Assembly (NCBI GenBank): GCA_021844275.1
Contig: JAKBTR010000019.1
Span: 1-59,908, forward strand
Length of the DNA: 59,908 bases
Direction: 5' to 3'
Source of the DNA: Nitrospirota bacterium
GTDB lineage: Bacteria > Nitrospirota_A > Leptospirillia > Leptospirillales > Leptospirillaceae
Position 1 is the first letter of the stretch; every line of letters begins with the position of its first letter. The notes beneath the pieces were generated by a model, which saw nothing but the letters and a program-made list of their open reading frames with translations, was not told the DNA's origin and ran no database searches. Below are positions 10,129 to 18,288 of this stretch, one piece after another. Position numbers and translations under genes: made by a program.

Positions 10129-10558
10129 CAGACGGGGATTTTCCTTTCTCTTCCGGGGATGTTTCCATTTCGTCCCCTGGTGTCTTGTGGGGGACCTTTT
10201 CGTTCTGGATCCCAATAATGCCGCGTTTGACTTCGTGAATGCTGGGATTGTTCGACAGGAACTTCTTGGCCAGGTGAAGGGCAGCCACTTCTGGTCTCAG
10301 TGTGTCCCCGCATGTGAAAATGTCGACAGCTGCATAGCGGTATTCCGGCCAGGTGTGGATGGCCAGGTGCGATTCGGCGATGACGACTACGCCGCTGACG
10401 CCAAAGGGGCTGAATTCATGAAAGCGTTCGTCAACAATGGTTGCTTTTGCTTCAAGTGCGGCATCCAGCATGGCTTGGCGGATAAAGGAAACATCATTGA
10501 GTTTTTCGTTTTGACAATCCTTCAATTCGACAAGGAGGTGGGTTCCCAATGCGTGCAC
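10094..10558 (-). CDS. speD: S-adenosylmethionine decarboxylase proenzyme
   Basis: Pyruvoyl enzyme that decarboxylates SAM to supply aminopropyl groups for SpeE. The 154-residue proenzyme has the self-cleavage site AESHLAIHTWPE, with Ser63 becoming the pyruvoyl group, and conserved His68 and Cys83. The start is GTG with GGAGG eight bases upstream. The last 30 or so residues are hydrophilic and overlap speE. First gene of the operon speD-speE-decarboxylase(-UPF0182). A predicted promoter lies about 260 bp upstream, giving an unusually long leader. Confidence 0.95.
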   Translation of the reverse strand: MHALGTHLLVELKDCQNEKLNDVSFIRQAMLDAALEAKATIVDERFHEFSPFGVSGVVVIAESHLAIHTWPEYRYAAVDIFTCGDTLRPEVAALHLAKKFLSNNPSIHEVKRGIIGIQNEKVPHKTPGDEMETSPEEKGKSPSDERSKDFEVVY

Positions 10559-10586
10559 TCTTTTTGCCTCCGATCAGCTAGAATCC

Positions 10587-10739
10587 CTAGGTTAGTCCAA
10601 AACCCTTGGGCCAGACAACCCATAAACCGCATCCGTCAAGGGAACGCGGATACGATTGTGTTATTCCCGTTTCCTGGCATCGCCGGGCCGGGAGGATATT
10701 TTCCCGTTTTTCTGAAGACCTTCTTGTCAGAAACTTCAT
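10587..10739 (-). CDS. Possible 50-codon leader ORF of speD
   Basis: ATG at 10739 on the minus strand follows AAAGGAG at good spacing and opens a 50-codon frame ending in TAG at 10587, about 28 bp before the speD start. The product is basic and matches nothing I know. It lies fully inside the predicted speD leader. It may be a regulatory upstream ORF or chance; the ribosome-binding site is the only positive evidence. Confidence 0.25.
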   Translation of the reverse strand: MKFLTRRSSEKRENILPARRCQETGITQSYPRSLDGCGLWVVWPKGFGLT

Positions 10740-10824
10740 CAGAGCTCCTTTGACCTTCCGGTGTGCATGACCGCGCTTCCTGCCCGATCAAATTCTTCTT
10801 TGGACTGGTAACAAGAGCGGGCAT

Positions 10825-10852
10825 ATAATACTCTTTTTGAAGGGGATTTCAA
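10825..10852 (-). promoter_or_regulatory. Predicted speD operon promoter
   Basis: On the minus strand TTGAAA (10847-10852) precedes TATTAT (10825-10830) with a 16-bp spacer. The -35 box falls in the proximal arm of a 10-bp inverted repeat (10847-10883). Transcription would start near 10817, leaving a leader of roughly 260 bases before speD. Confidence 0.5.
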
Positions 10853-10883
10853 GGAAATTTTTCACTATTTGCATTCCTTGAAA
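10847..10883. promoter_or_regulatory. Inverted repeat at speD promoter, possible operator
   Basis: TTTCAAGGAA (10847-10856) and TTCCTTGAAA (10874-10883) form perfect 10-bp arms 17 bp apart. The arm nearer speD contains the -35 box, as expected for a repressor or activator site. A related CTTCAAGGG follows near 10894. No candidate regulator gene lies next to it. Confidence 0.35.
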
Positions 10884-11309
10884 ATTTCTTTGTCTTCAAG
10901 GGATTCGGGCTTATGTTCCGGGAGACTGTTTTTTGATTTTCTCCGTTTTTGCCGTCCTTAAAAAGCCACCCGTTTTTCCTCTCTCCTGGGTTCTGTCGAG
11001 CGCCAAAGCGGCAAGCTGTAACAAGTTTTCCATTCTTTCGGCATTGCCAGGAGAGCATGGAATCTCCGGTGAGGGCTGAGTTAGGGATCGAAATGGTCCG
11101 GATGAGCGCACTTTCTCCGCAATCGCGAATCGGGGACTGCAATTGGCCGATTCTTTTCCGGGTTCTGCAGCCGTTCTGCTGTCTGAAAGGGAGACAGCGA
11201 TAACCGCATGGATCCGCTGCTCCGCCACAATCTGCCGACAGTAAGGATGGGAGAGTGTATTCAGGCAGCCTTTCCGGATAATGTTCGTCTTGTCTCTTTG
11301 TTCAGGATT
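10860..11309. other. Gene-free stretch upstream of speD
   Basis: I see no supported gene here. Several open frames of about 100 codons exist on both strands but have no recognisable domain. A 7-bp hairpin GCTGTCT/AGACAGC lies at 11178-11198 without a T-tract. Confidence 0.5.
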
Positions 11310-11924
11310 TCAGCGGACGGCCCACGATGCGACTGGAACAGTATTGATCCGCCGCGTAAAATCGGTCAGGAAAGTCGTGAAAGGGACCAGTGCGATTTTT
11401 CCGGAATTTCGGAGAAGGACCTTGACATAAAGGGAGGGGTCTCCTTTGATGAAGCTTCCAATGTCCAGAAATTCGATTCGATGATCGTGAAAGAGGTCAT
11501 GTGTCAGGAGGACCACGAAAACCCCCCGATCAAAAGCTCCATGTTTCAGAAGGTGACCCCGGCGATCATAGGCCTTGACCACAATGGCGTCGAGGAGGTG
11601 TCTTTCGTTTCGCGGGTGCCAGAAGTGATATGTGACTTCGTATACCCCTTCGAAAGCGTGTGTGTCCGGAATAGTGATCAGACGCCCTTGGCCGTCGCGG
11701 TAAGGTTTGTTTTTGGTAATGTCGATCGAAAAATGATTGTAGTGGATGATGTTGCGGGAAGAAAAGTCGAAGGTGGCCTGGAGGTGATGTGTTCCGGCCT
11801 CATTGACGAAGAGAACGTTCGTCGTTTTTTCCATCGCTCTTAAGGACAGCGGTTGACCGAAAAAGCACAGGAAGACGGAAAGGACGATTGGAAGCAAATG
11901 AAATCCGACGAAACGTTTTTTCAT
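11310..11924 (-). CDS. Secreted protein of unknown function
   Basis: About 204 residues starting MKKRFVGFHLL, with a classic signal peptide (basic start, hydrophobic core, likely cut after SLRA). The mature part is rich in beta-type and aromatic residues (VTYHFWHPRNERHLL) and has no Cys cluster or family I recognise. The frame opens 11 codons earlier, but that part runs into the hairpin of the transposon relic, so ATG 11924 is preferred. No partner gene lies directly beside it. Export to the periplasm is the only supported statement. Confidence 0.75.
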   Translation of the reverse strand: MKKRFVGFHLLPIVLSVFLCFFGQPLSLRAMEKTTNVLFVNEAGTHHLQATFDFSSRNIIHYNHFSIDITKNKPYRDGQGRLITIPDTHAFEGVYEVTYHFWHPRNERHLLDAIVVKAYDRRGHLLKHGAFDRGVFVVLLTHDLFHDHRIEFLDIGSFIKGDPSLYVKVLLRNSGKIALVPFTTFLTDFTRRINTVPVASWAVR

Positions 11925-11944
11925 CCCTGACTTGGCGCAGGAGA

Positions 11945-11964
11945 CCTCGCCGTTCACGGCGGGG
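11945..11964 (+). repeat. Hairpin, likely left end of IS200/IS605-type relic
   Basis: CCTCGCCG-TTCA-CGGCGGGG forms an 8-bp stem with one G/T pair and a 4-base loop, followed by GAGG. Similar G-rich hairpins mark ends of IS200/IS605 elements. It lies 67 bp before the tnpB remnant in the matching orientation. The assignment is inferred from position and form. Confidence 0.4.
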
Positions 11965-12031
11965 AGGAAGGCGCCTTCTCCTTTCTTTAAAGGGTTGACA
12001 GAAATTCAGTTCGAGAATAGAAAAAGACTTT

Positions 12032-12363
12032 GTGGAGACATTGATCAATCTGAGACTGAATCCGACCGAAGATCAGGCGCAGATTCTTTTCGAAACGCAG
12101 GAAGCCTGCAATCGTCTTTGCAACGAACTGTCCCGCCATGCCTTCAAGACAAAGACCTTCGGTCTGTTTTCCCTTCACAAAGCGAAATACCATGAGTTGA
12201 GAGAAACATCCCTCTTGCTTCCCAAATGATCGTCCGATGTTTTGGCAAGGTTTCCGACTCCTGCCGGGCCAATCGAACGACAGTCCATGTCTTCCCGGTC
12301 GGGGGTGTTTGCCAATCAATCCTGACCAGGAAGGATAGGAATAAGATCAGGCCGGGAAGATAA
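12032..12363 (+). pseudogene. tnpB: Decayed tnpB (IS200/IS605 OrfB), N-terminal part
   Basis: The first frame (GTG 12032 to TGA 12229, 65 codons) reads as the N terminus of a TnpB/OrfB protein: LRLNPTEDQAQILFETQEAC, then FGLFSLHKAKYHELRETSLL. After a frameshift the match continues from ATG 12226 (MIVRCFGKVSDSCRANRTT, later ILTRKDRNKI) to a stop at 12363. The RuvC nuclease and zinc-finger parts, about 70 percent of a normal 350-400-residue protein, are gone. Non-functional remnant. Confidence 0.8.
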
Positions 12364-12728
12364 ACCATATTCTTAAGTTCTTAAGGCCGTCCGGTATCGG
12401 ACAGAGCTCCCGAACGGGTCATCAGTATATAGGCGAAAAGAAGGAAAAGAAAGATGCAATTCCATGTTTTTTGAGGTGTTTCATGGGCTTTTCAGATTGA
12501 AACCCCTCTGAAACACCGGGAGAAGACTGCAGATTTAGCGGCTCCTGAGTCCCCCCCCATATTTTTGGCCCCCCGATTCACGGAATGCGTTCCTGTCCTG
12601 AAACAAACCGGAAGACGATTTTGGCCTGAAGACGCCGCCTGGAATTGTTGCTATCATGATACACCCGCGGGTGGTATCGAGGGTTTTTTCCCGGGAATAC
12701 CGGGATTTCAACCGTTAAACTCAAAAAG
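12364..12728. other. Gene-free stretch after the tnpB relic
   Basis: I see no gene here. It holds the palindrome CTTAAG-TT-CTTAAG near 12373, a nested hairpin at 12475-12517 and a run of C near 12551. The true right end of the tnpB element may lie here, but no clear partner of the left hairpin is visible. Confidence 0.5.
12475..12517 (+). repeat. Nested inverted repeat
   Basis: GGTGTTTCA (12475-12483) pairs perfectly with TGAAACACC (12509-12517). The 25-base interior can pair again (GGG..TTTCA with TGAAACCC), giving one long interrupted hairpin. No T-tract follows on either side, so a terminator is unlikely. It could be the right end of the IS relic or a small RNA. Confidence 0.35.
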
Positions 12729-13475
12729 GTGGATGGAAAAATGGGGTCCGGCGTGTTTGTACCATTTCCAGGCAAAGAACGCACATTGGTGATGATTGAC
12801 GGGATCTGGGTCGACCCGAGTCTCTGGACAACCCGGTTTGACTGTAATGTTGAATTGCAGGGGTGCCACTCCATGTGCTGCTATCGATCGAACATTCTGG
12901 CCCCGGGCGAAAAGGAGAAAATCGATCTCCACCTTGAGAAGATCTTGCCCTATATGACTCCGGTCAAACGGAAGATTCTGGAAGACCGTGGCGGGTTTGT
13001 CGCCGATTGTGTGGCCCAGTGTCCGGACGGTTGTGAACTCAACGAGGACGAAGTCAACGCGATGGCGCGTTCTTTCGATTTATCCGACGATTTTCGCTGT
13101 AATATGATCGTACGGGCAGAGCATTCCGGGGATGGGATGGATTCCTGTATTTTTCTCTCCCGGAACGCCTCGGGGGAAAACCATTGCTCCATTCATGCCT
13201 ATGCGATCGACGCGGGGATCAACTGGATGGAAATCAAACCCGTGGACTGTATCCAATATCCGTTGGCAGTTTTTCGTGAGGGAGACAAGACGATTCTGGC
13301 GCCCCAGACGACATCCTTCCTTGCCCACCTTCCCTGTCACGACAGTGGCCTGGGTCCATGGATGTACCAGTCCATGGAGTCAACCATCCGGTTTCTCCTG
13401 GGGGGAGAGTTTTTTGAATCCCTGGATCGGTATGTCCTCGAAAATGTTGAGCCCAAACGGGCTGTGGGGACCTGA
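12729..13475 (+). CDS. Cysteine-cluster protein, DUF3109/YkgJ-like
   Basis: Up to 248 residues with a cysteine pattern typical of the DUF3109/YkgJ group, thought to bind zinc or an Fe-S cluster: FDCNVELQGCHSMCC near residue 37, DCVAQCPDGC near 92, CIFLSR, HCSIHA and later VDCIQYP. Molecular function is unknown for the family. The start is uncertain: ATG 12729, ATG 12741 or the later Met before IDGIW are all possible. It is followed by pgpA with no shared operon evidence beyond strand and closeness. Confidence 0.75.
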   Translation: MDGKMGSGVFVPFPGKERTLVMIDGIWVDPSLWTTRFDCNVELQGCHSMCCYRSNILAPGEKEKIDLHLEKILPYMTPVKRKILEDRGGFVADCVAQCPDGCELNEDEVNAMARSFDLSDDFRCNMIVRAEHSGDGMDSCIFLSRNASGENHCSIHAYAIDAGINWMEIKPVDCIQYPLAVFREGDKTILAPQTTSFLAHLPCHDSGLGPWMYQSMESTIRFLLGGEFFESLDRYVLENVEPKRAVGT

Positions 13476-13558
13476 CAGATGTTTTTCTGCCGGGGATGGT
13501 GCCAAGAGGATCCCGTCGAATTCTCCGATTATCGAAGGGCTCTTGGAGTGTGCCGGGG

Positions 13559-14056
13559 GTGAGCAAGGTTCTCCCTGTTCTGGACAGGATGGTCAGCACT
13601 CTCTTCGGAGTCGGCTATTTTCCATGGGCTCCCGGAACGATGGGGAGTATGGTCGCCCTCATTGTCTGGATACTTCTACCGCCTTCTCCTATGCTCGTGG
13701 GGGCGGTGGCGGTGACGGTGGCATCTGTGATCGGGGCTGTTTTTTCTGAACGTTTTTCCGCCCGTTTGGGTGTTCGGGATCCTGGTATCGTCGTGGTGGA
13801 TGAATTTGTGGGGCAATTCATTTCGCTCTTATGGGCGGAGCATGATATCATTCATGGGTTAACCGCTTTTCTTTTTTTCCGTATTCTGGATATTTTCAAG
13901 CCTGGACCGATCCGCTGGGCAGAGCGACTTACCGGTGGTATAGGCATCATGGCGGACGATATTCTTGCCGGTTTATTGGCCGGTGTGCTGACATCGGGAT
14001 TCTTTCGCGTTTTGCCTGCCTTGCACCTGTCTCTTTCTCGCATTGGCGGAGATTGA
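13559..14056 (+). CDS. pgpA: Phosphatidylglycerophosphatase A
   Basis: Inner-membrane phosphatase that makes phosphatidylglycerol from its phosphate in phospholipid synthesis. The PgpA signature is complete: GYFPWAPGTMGS, VVVDEFVGQ, FRILDIFKPGPI and GIGIMADDILAG, with hydrophobic segments between. I place the start at GTG 13559 (VSKVLPVLDRM), giving 165 residues, near the family norm; the frame extends upstream to 13496 with no matching residues. It sits 80 bp ahead of recA. Confidence 0.9.
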   Translation: MSKVLPVLDRMVSTLFGVGYFPWAPGTMGSMVALIVWILLPPSPMLVGAVAVTVASVIGAVFSERFSARLGVRDPGIVVVDEFVGQFISLLWAEHDIIHGLTAFLFFRILDIFKPGPIRWAERLTGGIGIMADDILAGLLAGVLTSGFFRVLPALHLSLSRIGGD

Positions 14057-14135
14057 TGCGTGAAAGGTTTTTCACAGGAAGACTGACAGCGACGATCGGC
14101 AAGTGCGGAAACTTGTTGTGATAAGGGAGGGAATC

Positions 14136-15224
14136 TTGGCAGAAGAGAGGGATCAGGCTCGACAAAAATCGTTGGATCTGGCCTTGTCGCAGATTGAAAA
14201 GCAGTTCGGCAAAGGTTCGATCATGCGGTTGGGCAAGGAGCAAGTCATACAGAACATTCCGGTCATTCCGTCCGGTTCCCTGGCTCTCGACATGGCTCTG
14301 GGGATCGGGGGCTATCCTCGCGGGAGGGTGGTTGAGGTCTATGGTCCGGAATCTTCCGGAAAGACGACCCTGGCTCTCCATGCGATCAGCGAGGTGCACA
14401 AGACAGGTGGAGTGGCCGCCTTCATCGACGCGGAGCATGCGCTTGACGTGTCGTATGCCAAGAGACTTGGTGTGCGGACGGAAGACCTCCTGATCGCCCA
14501 GCCGGATACGGGAGAGCAGGCGCTCGAGATTACGGAAACGCTGGTTCGTTCGGGAAGTATCGACCTGATCGTCGTTGACTCGGTCGCTGCACTGGTTCCG
14601 CGGGCCGAACTGGAAGGGGAAATGGGCGATGCGCATGTCGGTTTGCAGGCGAGGCTGATGAGCCAGGCTCTTCGGAAACTGACTTCCGCCATCTCGAAGT
14701 CTCATACCACAGTCCTGTTCATCAACCAGATCCGGATGAAGATCGGTGTCATGTTCGGAAATCCGGAAACGACCACGGGTGGAAACGCTCTCAAATTCTA
14801 CTCATCCATCCGGATGGATATCCGCCGGATCGAATCGATCAAAGAAGGTGACCAGGTACTGGGCAACCGGATCCGGGTCAAGGTGGTCAAGAACAAGCTG
14901 GCCCCGCCATTTCGCCAGGCGGAATTCGACATTTCCTTCAATGAAGGAATTTCGACGGTCGGGGAGCTGATCGATCTCGGGGTTGACAACGGCATTCTGG
15001 AAAAATCGGGGGCCTGGTATTCGATGGGGAGCGAACGGCTTGGACAAGGCAAGGAAGCGGTCAAGCTCTATCTGAAGAATCACCCTGAAGCCTCAAAACG
15101 GATTGAGCAGCAAATCCGGTCCAAGCTTCGTCCCGCGTCTCCTCCGTCCGAGACGTCACCTGCTCCTCCTTCTCCTCCGGCTTCCCGCAAGGGGAAGGAA
15201 GCGGCGGTTTCGTCCGGAGACTGA
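14136..15224 (+). CDS. recA: Recombinase RecA
   Basis: ATP-dependent strand-exchange protein of homologous recombination and SOS induction. Walker A (GPESSGKTT) is at residues 70-78. The DNA-binding-loop segment and the monomer contact region are standard, and the C-terminal tail is rich in Pro and Ser, ending in a basic/acidic patch. The best start is TTG 14136 (reads AEERDQARQ), preceded by AAGGGAGG. A GTG at 14103 is in frame but poorly placed. 362 residues. No recX follows; alaS does. Confidence 0.95.
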   Translation: MAEERDQARQKSLDLALSQIEKQFGKGSIMRLGKEQVIQNIPVIPSGSLALDMALGIGGYPRGRVVEVYGPESSGKTTLALHAISEVHKTGGVAAFIDAEHALDVSYAKRLGVRTEDLLIAQPDTGEQALEITETLVRSGSIDLIVVDSVAALVPRAELEGEMGDAHVGLQARLMSQALRKLTSAISKSHTTVLFINQIRMKIGVMFGNPETTTGGNALKFYSSIRMDIRRIESIKEGDQVLGNRIRVKVVKNKLAPPFRQAEFDISFNEGISTVGELIDLGVDNGILEKSGAWYSMGSERLGQGKEAVKLYLKNHPEASKRIEQQIRSKLRPASPPSETSPAPPSPPASRKGKEAAVSSGD

Positions 15225-15228
15225 TGCA

Positions 15229-15315
15229 ATGGACGTTTTTGAAATAAGGTTAGGAAAAGAATCTCCAGCGGAGAGGTTTTTTCCTTCTGGCTTGAAAACA
15301 CTGTCCGGAGATTGA
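15229..15315 (+). CDS. Possible 28-codon ORF between recA and alaS
   Basis: ATG 15229 opens a 28-codon frame that ends TGA directly against the alaS ATG (TGA-ATG). The product starts MDVFEIRLGKESPAERF and matches nothing I know. It runs through the hairpin at 15262-15282. No strong ribosome-binding site is visible. It may be a leader peptide or chance. Confidence 0.2.
   Translation: MDVFEIRLGKESPAERFFPSGLKTLSGD
15262..15282 (+). terminator. Weak hairpin plus T-tract after recA
   Basis: TCTCC-AGC-GGAGA (15262-15274), two bases, then six T (15277-15282). An upstream A-run could extend pairing with the T-run. The short stem suggests partial termination or attenuation before alaS. Confidence 0.35.
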
Positions 15316-17991
15316 ATGGATTCCTGGGAGTTGAGACAAAAATTCCTGTTGTATTTTAATGCCAGCGGTCATGACGTCGTTCCGTCGGCCTCCCTCATTC
15401 CGGCGGGAGACCCCACCCTTCTCTTTACCAATGCCGGCATGGTTCCCTTCAAGGATATTTTCCTGGGGGCTGAGAAAACGTCCCGGAAGCGGGCCGTGTC
15501 GATCCAGAAATGTGTGCGCGCCGGAGGGAAGCACAACGATCTGGACCGGGTCGGTTTCACGCGCCGTCATCACACGTTTTTTGAAATGATGGGGAACTTT
15601 TCGTTCGGGGATTATTTTAAACGGGATGCGATTTCTTTTGCGTGGAATTTCCTGACGCGGGAATTGGGGATGGACCGTCGTCATCTCTGGGTGACGGTTT
15701 ACCGGGAAGACGACGAGGCAGAGCATCTCTGGCGAGAGGTGACGGACATTCTTCCCGAAAGGATTGTCCGGCTCGGAGAAAAAGACAACTTCTGGCAGAT
15801 GGGTGACACGGGGCCCTGCGGACCCTGTTCGGAAATTCTCGTCGATCAGGGGGAAGAATTTTCCTGCGGGTCTCCCGATTGCAAGGTTGGATGCGACTGT
15901 GACCGGTATCTCGAGATCTGGAACCTGGTTTTCATGCAGTACGACCGAAACGCGGATGGGGTCTTGAGCCCTCTCCCGCGCCCATCGATCGATACAGGAA
16001 TGGGTCTCGAACGGTTGAGCGCCGTCGTTCAGGGGAAGCACAGCAACTTTGAAACAGACCTGTTCATGCCCCTCATCCGGACGATCCAGAGTCATTCCCG
16101 GGTTCCCTACGAAGAGGGGCAGGGAAGTCTGGACCATGCCTACAGGGTTGTCGCCGATCATCTCCGGTCTTCGGTTTTTTTGCTCCATGAAGGGATTGCT
16201 CCTTCCAACGAAGGACGGGGACACGTCCTTCGCAGGATCATTCGCCGTGCTCTTCTGTTCGGAAGAGAGCTGGGACTGCCTCATCCGATTCTTCCGGTTC
16301 TGGCGGAAAGCGTCGCGCGGATGATGGAAAAACCTTATCCGGAAATCGGGACATCCCTGTCCCGGGTCCAGGACGTCTTGCGCATGGAGGAAGGTCGTTT
16401 TCACCAGACCCTCGAATCGGGTCTTCCGCTCGTACAGGAAATGCTTCGAACGCTCGAGAAAAAACAGGAAAAAGTGTTTCCTGGAGAAATGCTGTTTCTT
16501 TTGCATGACACGCACGGGTTTCCCCTCGATATCGTCGAGGACGCGGCGCGCATGCAAGGGATCCTTCTGGATTACAAGGGGTTTGAAGAGAAGATGGAGG
16601 AACAGCGGGAAAGAGGCCGTTCTTCCTGGACGGGGAAAAAGGAAGAATTTCCTCTCTCTTCCGACAGGCTCCCGAGAGCGGTGGAATTTCATGGATATGA
16701 AAAGAGTTCTCTTCAGGGAGATGTCGTCCTGCTTTTGAACGGGAAAAACGAGGTGAAGGAAGTTCATGCAGGCGAAGACGTCCTGGTGGTCCTCGACAAG
16801 ACCGTGTTTTACCCGGAAGGAGGGGGGCAGGTCGGCGATGTGGGCGATCTCATCGGGCCATTTGGTTATATCCGGGTTCGGGGAGCAAAAAAGCCATATC
16901 CCGGCTGGATCGTTTTGACCGGAAAAGTTGTTTCGGGCAAGGTGGCCGTCGGGGAGACCGTGGACCAGCATGTGGATGAAGAGGCGCGTCAGGGGGCAGA
17001 GCGCCATCATACGGCAACACATCTTCTGCACGCCGCCTTGCGGACGGTTCTTGGCGACCAGGTTCGACAGGCCGGATCGCTTGTTTCACCGGACCGCCTG
17101 CGGTTTGACTTCACTTATCCCCAGCCGGTCTCACCTGAAAACCTTCTGGCAGTGGAAGCGCTGGTTAATGGATGGATCTTTCGGAATGCGGCAGTAGATG
17201 CCCGCGAAATGGAAAAAAGCAAGGCCCTCGACATGGGAGCGCTTGCTTTCTTTGACGAGAAGTACGGGGATCGTGTCCGGGTCGTTCAGGTTCCGGGAAC
17301 CTCGGTCGAACTCTGCGGAGGGACGCATGTCCGGTCCACGGGCCAGATCGGATCGTTCCTTATCCTTCAGGAAACCGGGGTGGCAGCCGGAATCCGGCGT
17401 GTCGAAGCGATCTCAGGCCCCTTGGCCTACCAGAAATCGGTCGCATGGAGACAGGAGCTCAAAGATATCCGGGGTCTTCTGGAGGCGGGAACGACCCCCC
17501 TGGAGGAAAAAGTCCGTTTCATTCTTCGGGAAAACGCGGTTTTTCAGAAGGAGATTCAGTCCCTGAAGGCGCGCCTGTTTGCACTGGAAGAAAAACATTC
17601 CCGAAAGGAATTTCTCGAGGTGGAAGGTCATCGTCTTGTGGTCATGCATTTTGTGCTTGACGATCCGCGGGAACTTCGGGTTCGCATGGACGCGATCAAA
17701 GCCGGGATCACGTCCGGAGCGGTTCTTCTGATCGGAGAAAGTGTCGATAAACTGGCCTTTCTCGGATGGACCTCCCCAGACTTGGGAGAGACTTTTCCGA
17801 TTTCTTCGTGGGTCAAGACCCTCGCCGCGGATGTGGGTGGCCGGGGGGGAGGAAAACCTTCCTGGGCAGAAGGGGGAGGTCCGAAGCCAGAAAATGTTGC
17901 GAATTTTCTTCAATCTGCAAAGAATCGGTTGGAAGAAGCTTTCCGGTCCCGTTTCCACATGACGGGACCTCTTTCCGGGAGGATAGGATGA
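15316..17991 (+). CDS. alaS: Alanine-tRNA ligase
   Basis: Charges tRNA-Ala and edits mischarged products. The 891-residue protein is full length. The class II catalytic core has HHTFFEMMGNF at residues 85-95. The editing domain has its zinc-type motifs HHTATHLLH (about 562) and CGGTH (about 666). The C-terminal oligomerisation/C-Ala part follows and includes the late GGRGGGKPSWAEGGG element. Its stop overlaps the next gene's start (ATGA), so translation of the two is likely coupled. Confidence 0.97.
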   Translation: MDSWELRQKFLLYFNASGHDVVPSASLIPAGDPTLLFTNAGMVPFKDIFLGAEKTSRKRAVSIQKCVRAGGKHNDLDRVGFTRRHHTFFEMMGNFSFGDYFKRDAISFAWNFLTRELGMDRRHLWVTVYREDDEAEHLWREVTDILPERIVRLGEKDNFWQMGDTGPCGPCSEILVDQGEEFSCGSPDCKVGCDCDRYLEIWNLVFMQYDRNADGVLSPLPRPSIDTGMGLERLSAVVQGKHSNFETDLFMPLIRTIQSHSRVPYEEGQGSLDHAYRVVADHLRSSVFLLHEGIAPSNEGRGHVLRRIIRRALLFGRELGLPHPILPVLAESVARMMEKPYPEIGTSLSRVQDVLRMEEGRFHQTLESGLPLVQEMLRTLEKKQEKVFPGEMLFLLHDTHGFPLDIVEDAARMQGILLDYKGFEEKMEEQRERGRSSWTGKKEEFPLSSDRLPRAVEFHGYEKSSLQGDVVLLLNGKNEVKEVHAGEDVLVVLDKTVFYPEGGGQVGDVGDLIGPFGYIRVRGAKKPYPGWIVLTGKVVSGKVAVGETVDQHVDEEARQGAERHHTATHLLHAALRTVLGDQVRQAGSLVSPDRLRFDFTYPQPVSPENLLAVEALVNGWIFRNAAVDAREMEKSKALDMGALAFFDEKYGDRVRVVQVPGTSVELCGGTHVRSTGQIGSFLILQETGVAAGIRRVEAISGPLAYQKSVAWRQELKDIRGLLEAGTTPLEEKVRFILRENAVFQKEIQSLKARLFALEEKHSRKEFLEVEGHRLVVMHFVLDDPRELRVRMDAIKAGITSGAVLLIGESVDKLAFLGWTSPDLGETFPISSWVKTLAADVGGRGGGKPSWAEGGGPKPENVANFLQSAKNRLEEAFRSRFHMTGPLSGRIG

Positions 17992-18272
17992 AACAGTTGA
18001 TCGGCAATGTTCTGAACGGGACTATCGGTTTTCTGGAGACTATCCGGGATCAGTCGCGGGAATTTGTCGAAAAGGGAGAAAAAAACAACGGACCCTTTGC
18101 TAAAGTCATCCACAAGGCTTTTGGCCAGGAATGGGATTCCGGTCAAAAGATGGCGACGCCCTGGATTGAAAAAACGCTTCATGCCATGAATATCGCGACG
18201 AAAGATGATCTGGAAGCCTTACGTCGGGAATGGGACCGCAAAAATACGCCTGGCAAAGACGGGAAGCCCTGA
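17988..18272 (+). CDS. Small phasin-like protein
   Basis: 94 residues from an ATG overlapping the alaS stop. It is largely helical and charged, and its end (NIATKDDLEALRREWD) resembles the C-terminal segment of phasin/UbiK-like coiled-coil proteins (KLNLATKEDLEAL type). Such proteins act as small oligomerising helpers; the specific partner is unknown. It is sandwiched between alaS and ruvX with 16 bp to the latter, so it is part of this operon. Confidence 0.65.
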   Translation: MKQLIGNVLNGTIGFLETIRDQSREFVEKGEKNNGPFAKVIHKAFGQEWDSGQKMATPWIEKTLHAMNIATKDDLEALRREWDRKNTPGKDGKP

Positions 18273-18288
18273 TCTCAGGGGCATTCGG

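Noticed and set aside
10911..11228. 105-codon minus-strand frame upstream of speD
   Set aside because: Composition and content do not look like a protein; no family match by eye and no clear ribosome-binding site.
15250..17031. 593-codon minus-strand frame opposite alaS
   Set aside because: Antisense shadow; the alaS frame accounts for the conservation.
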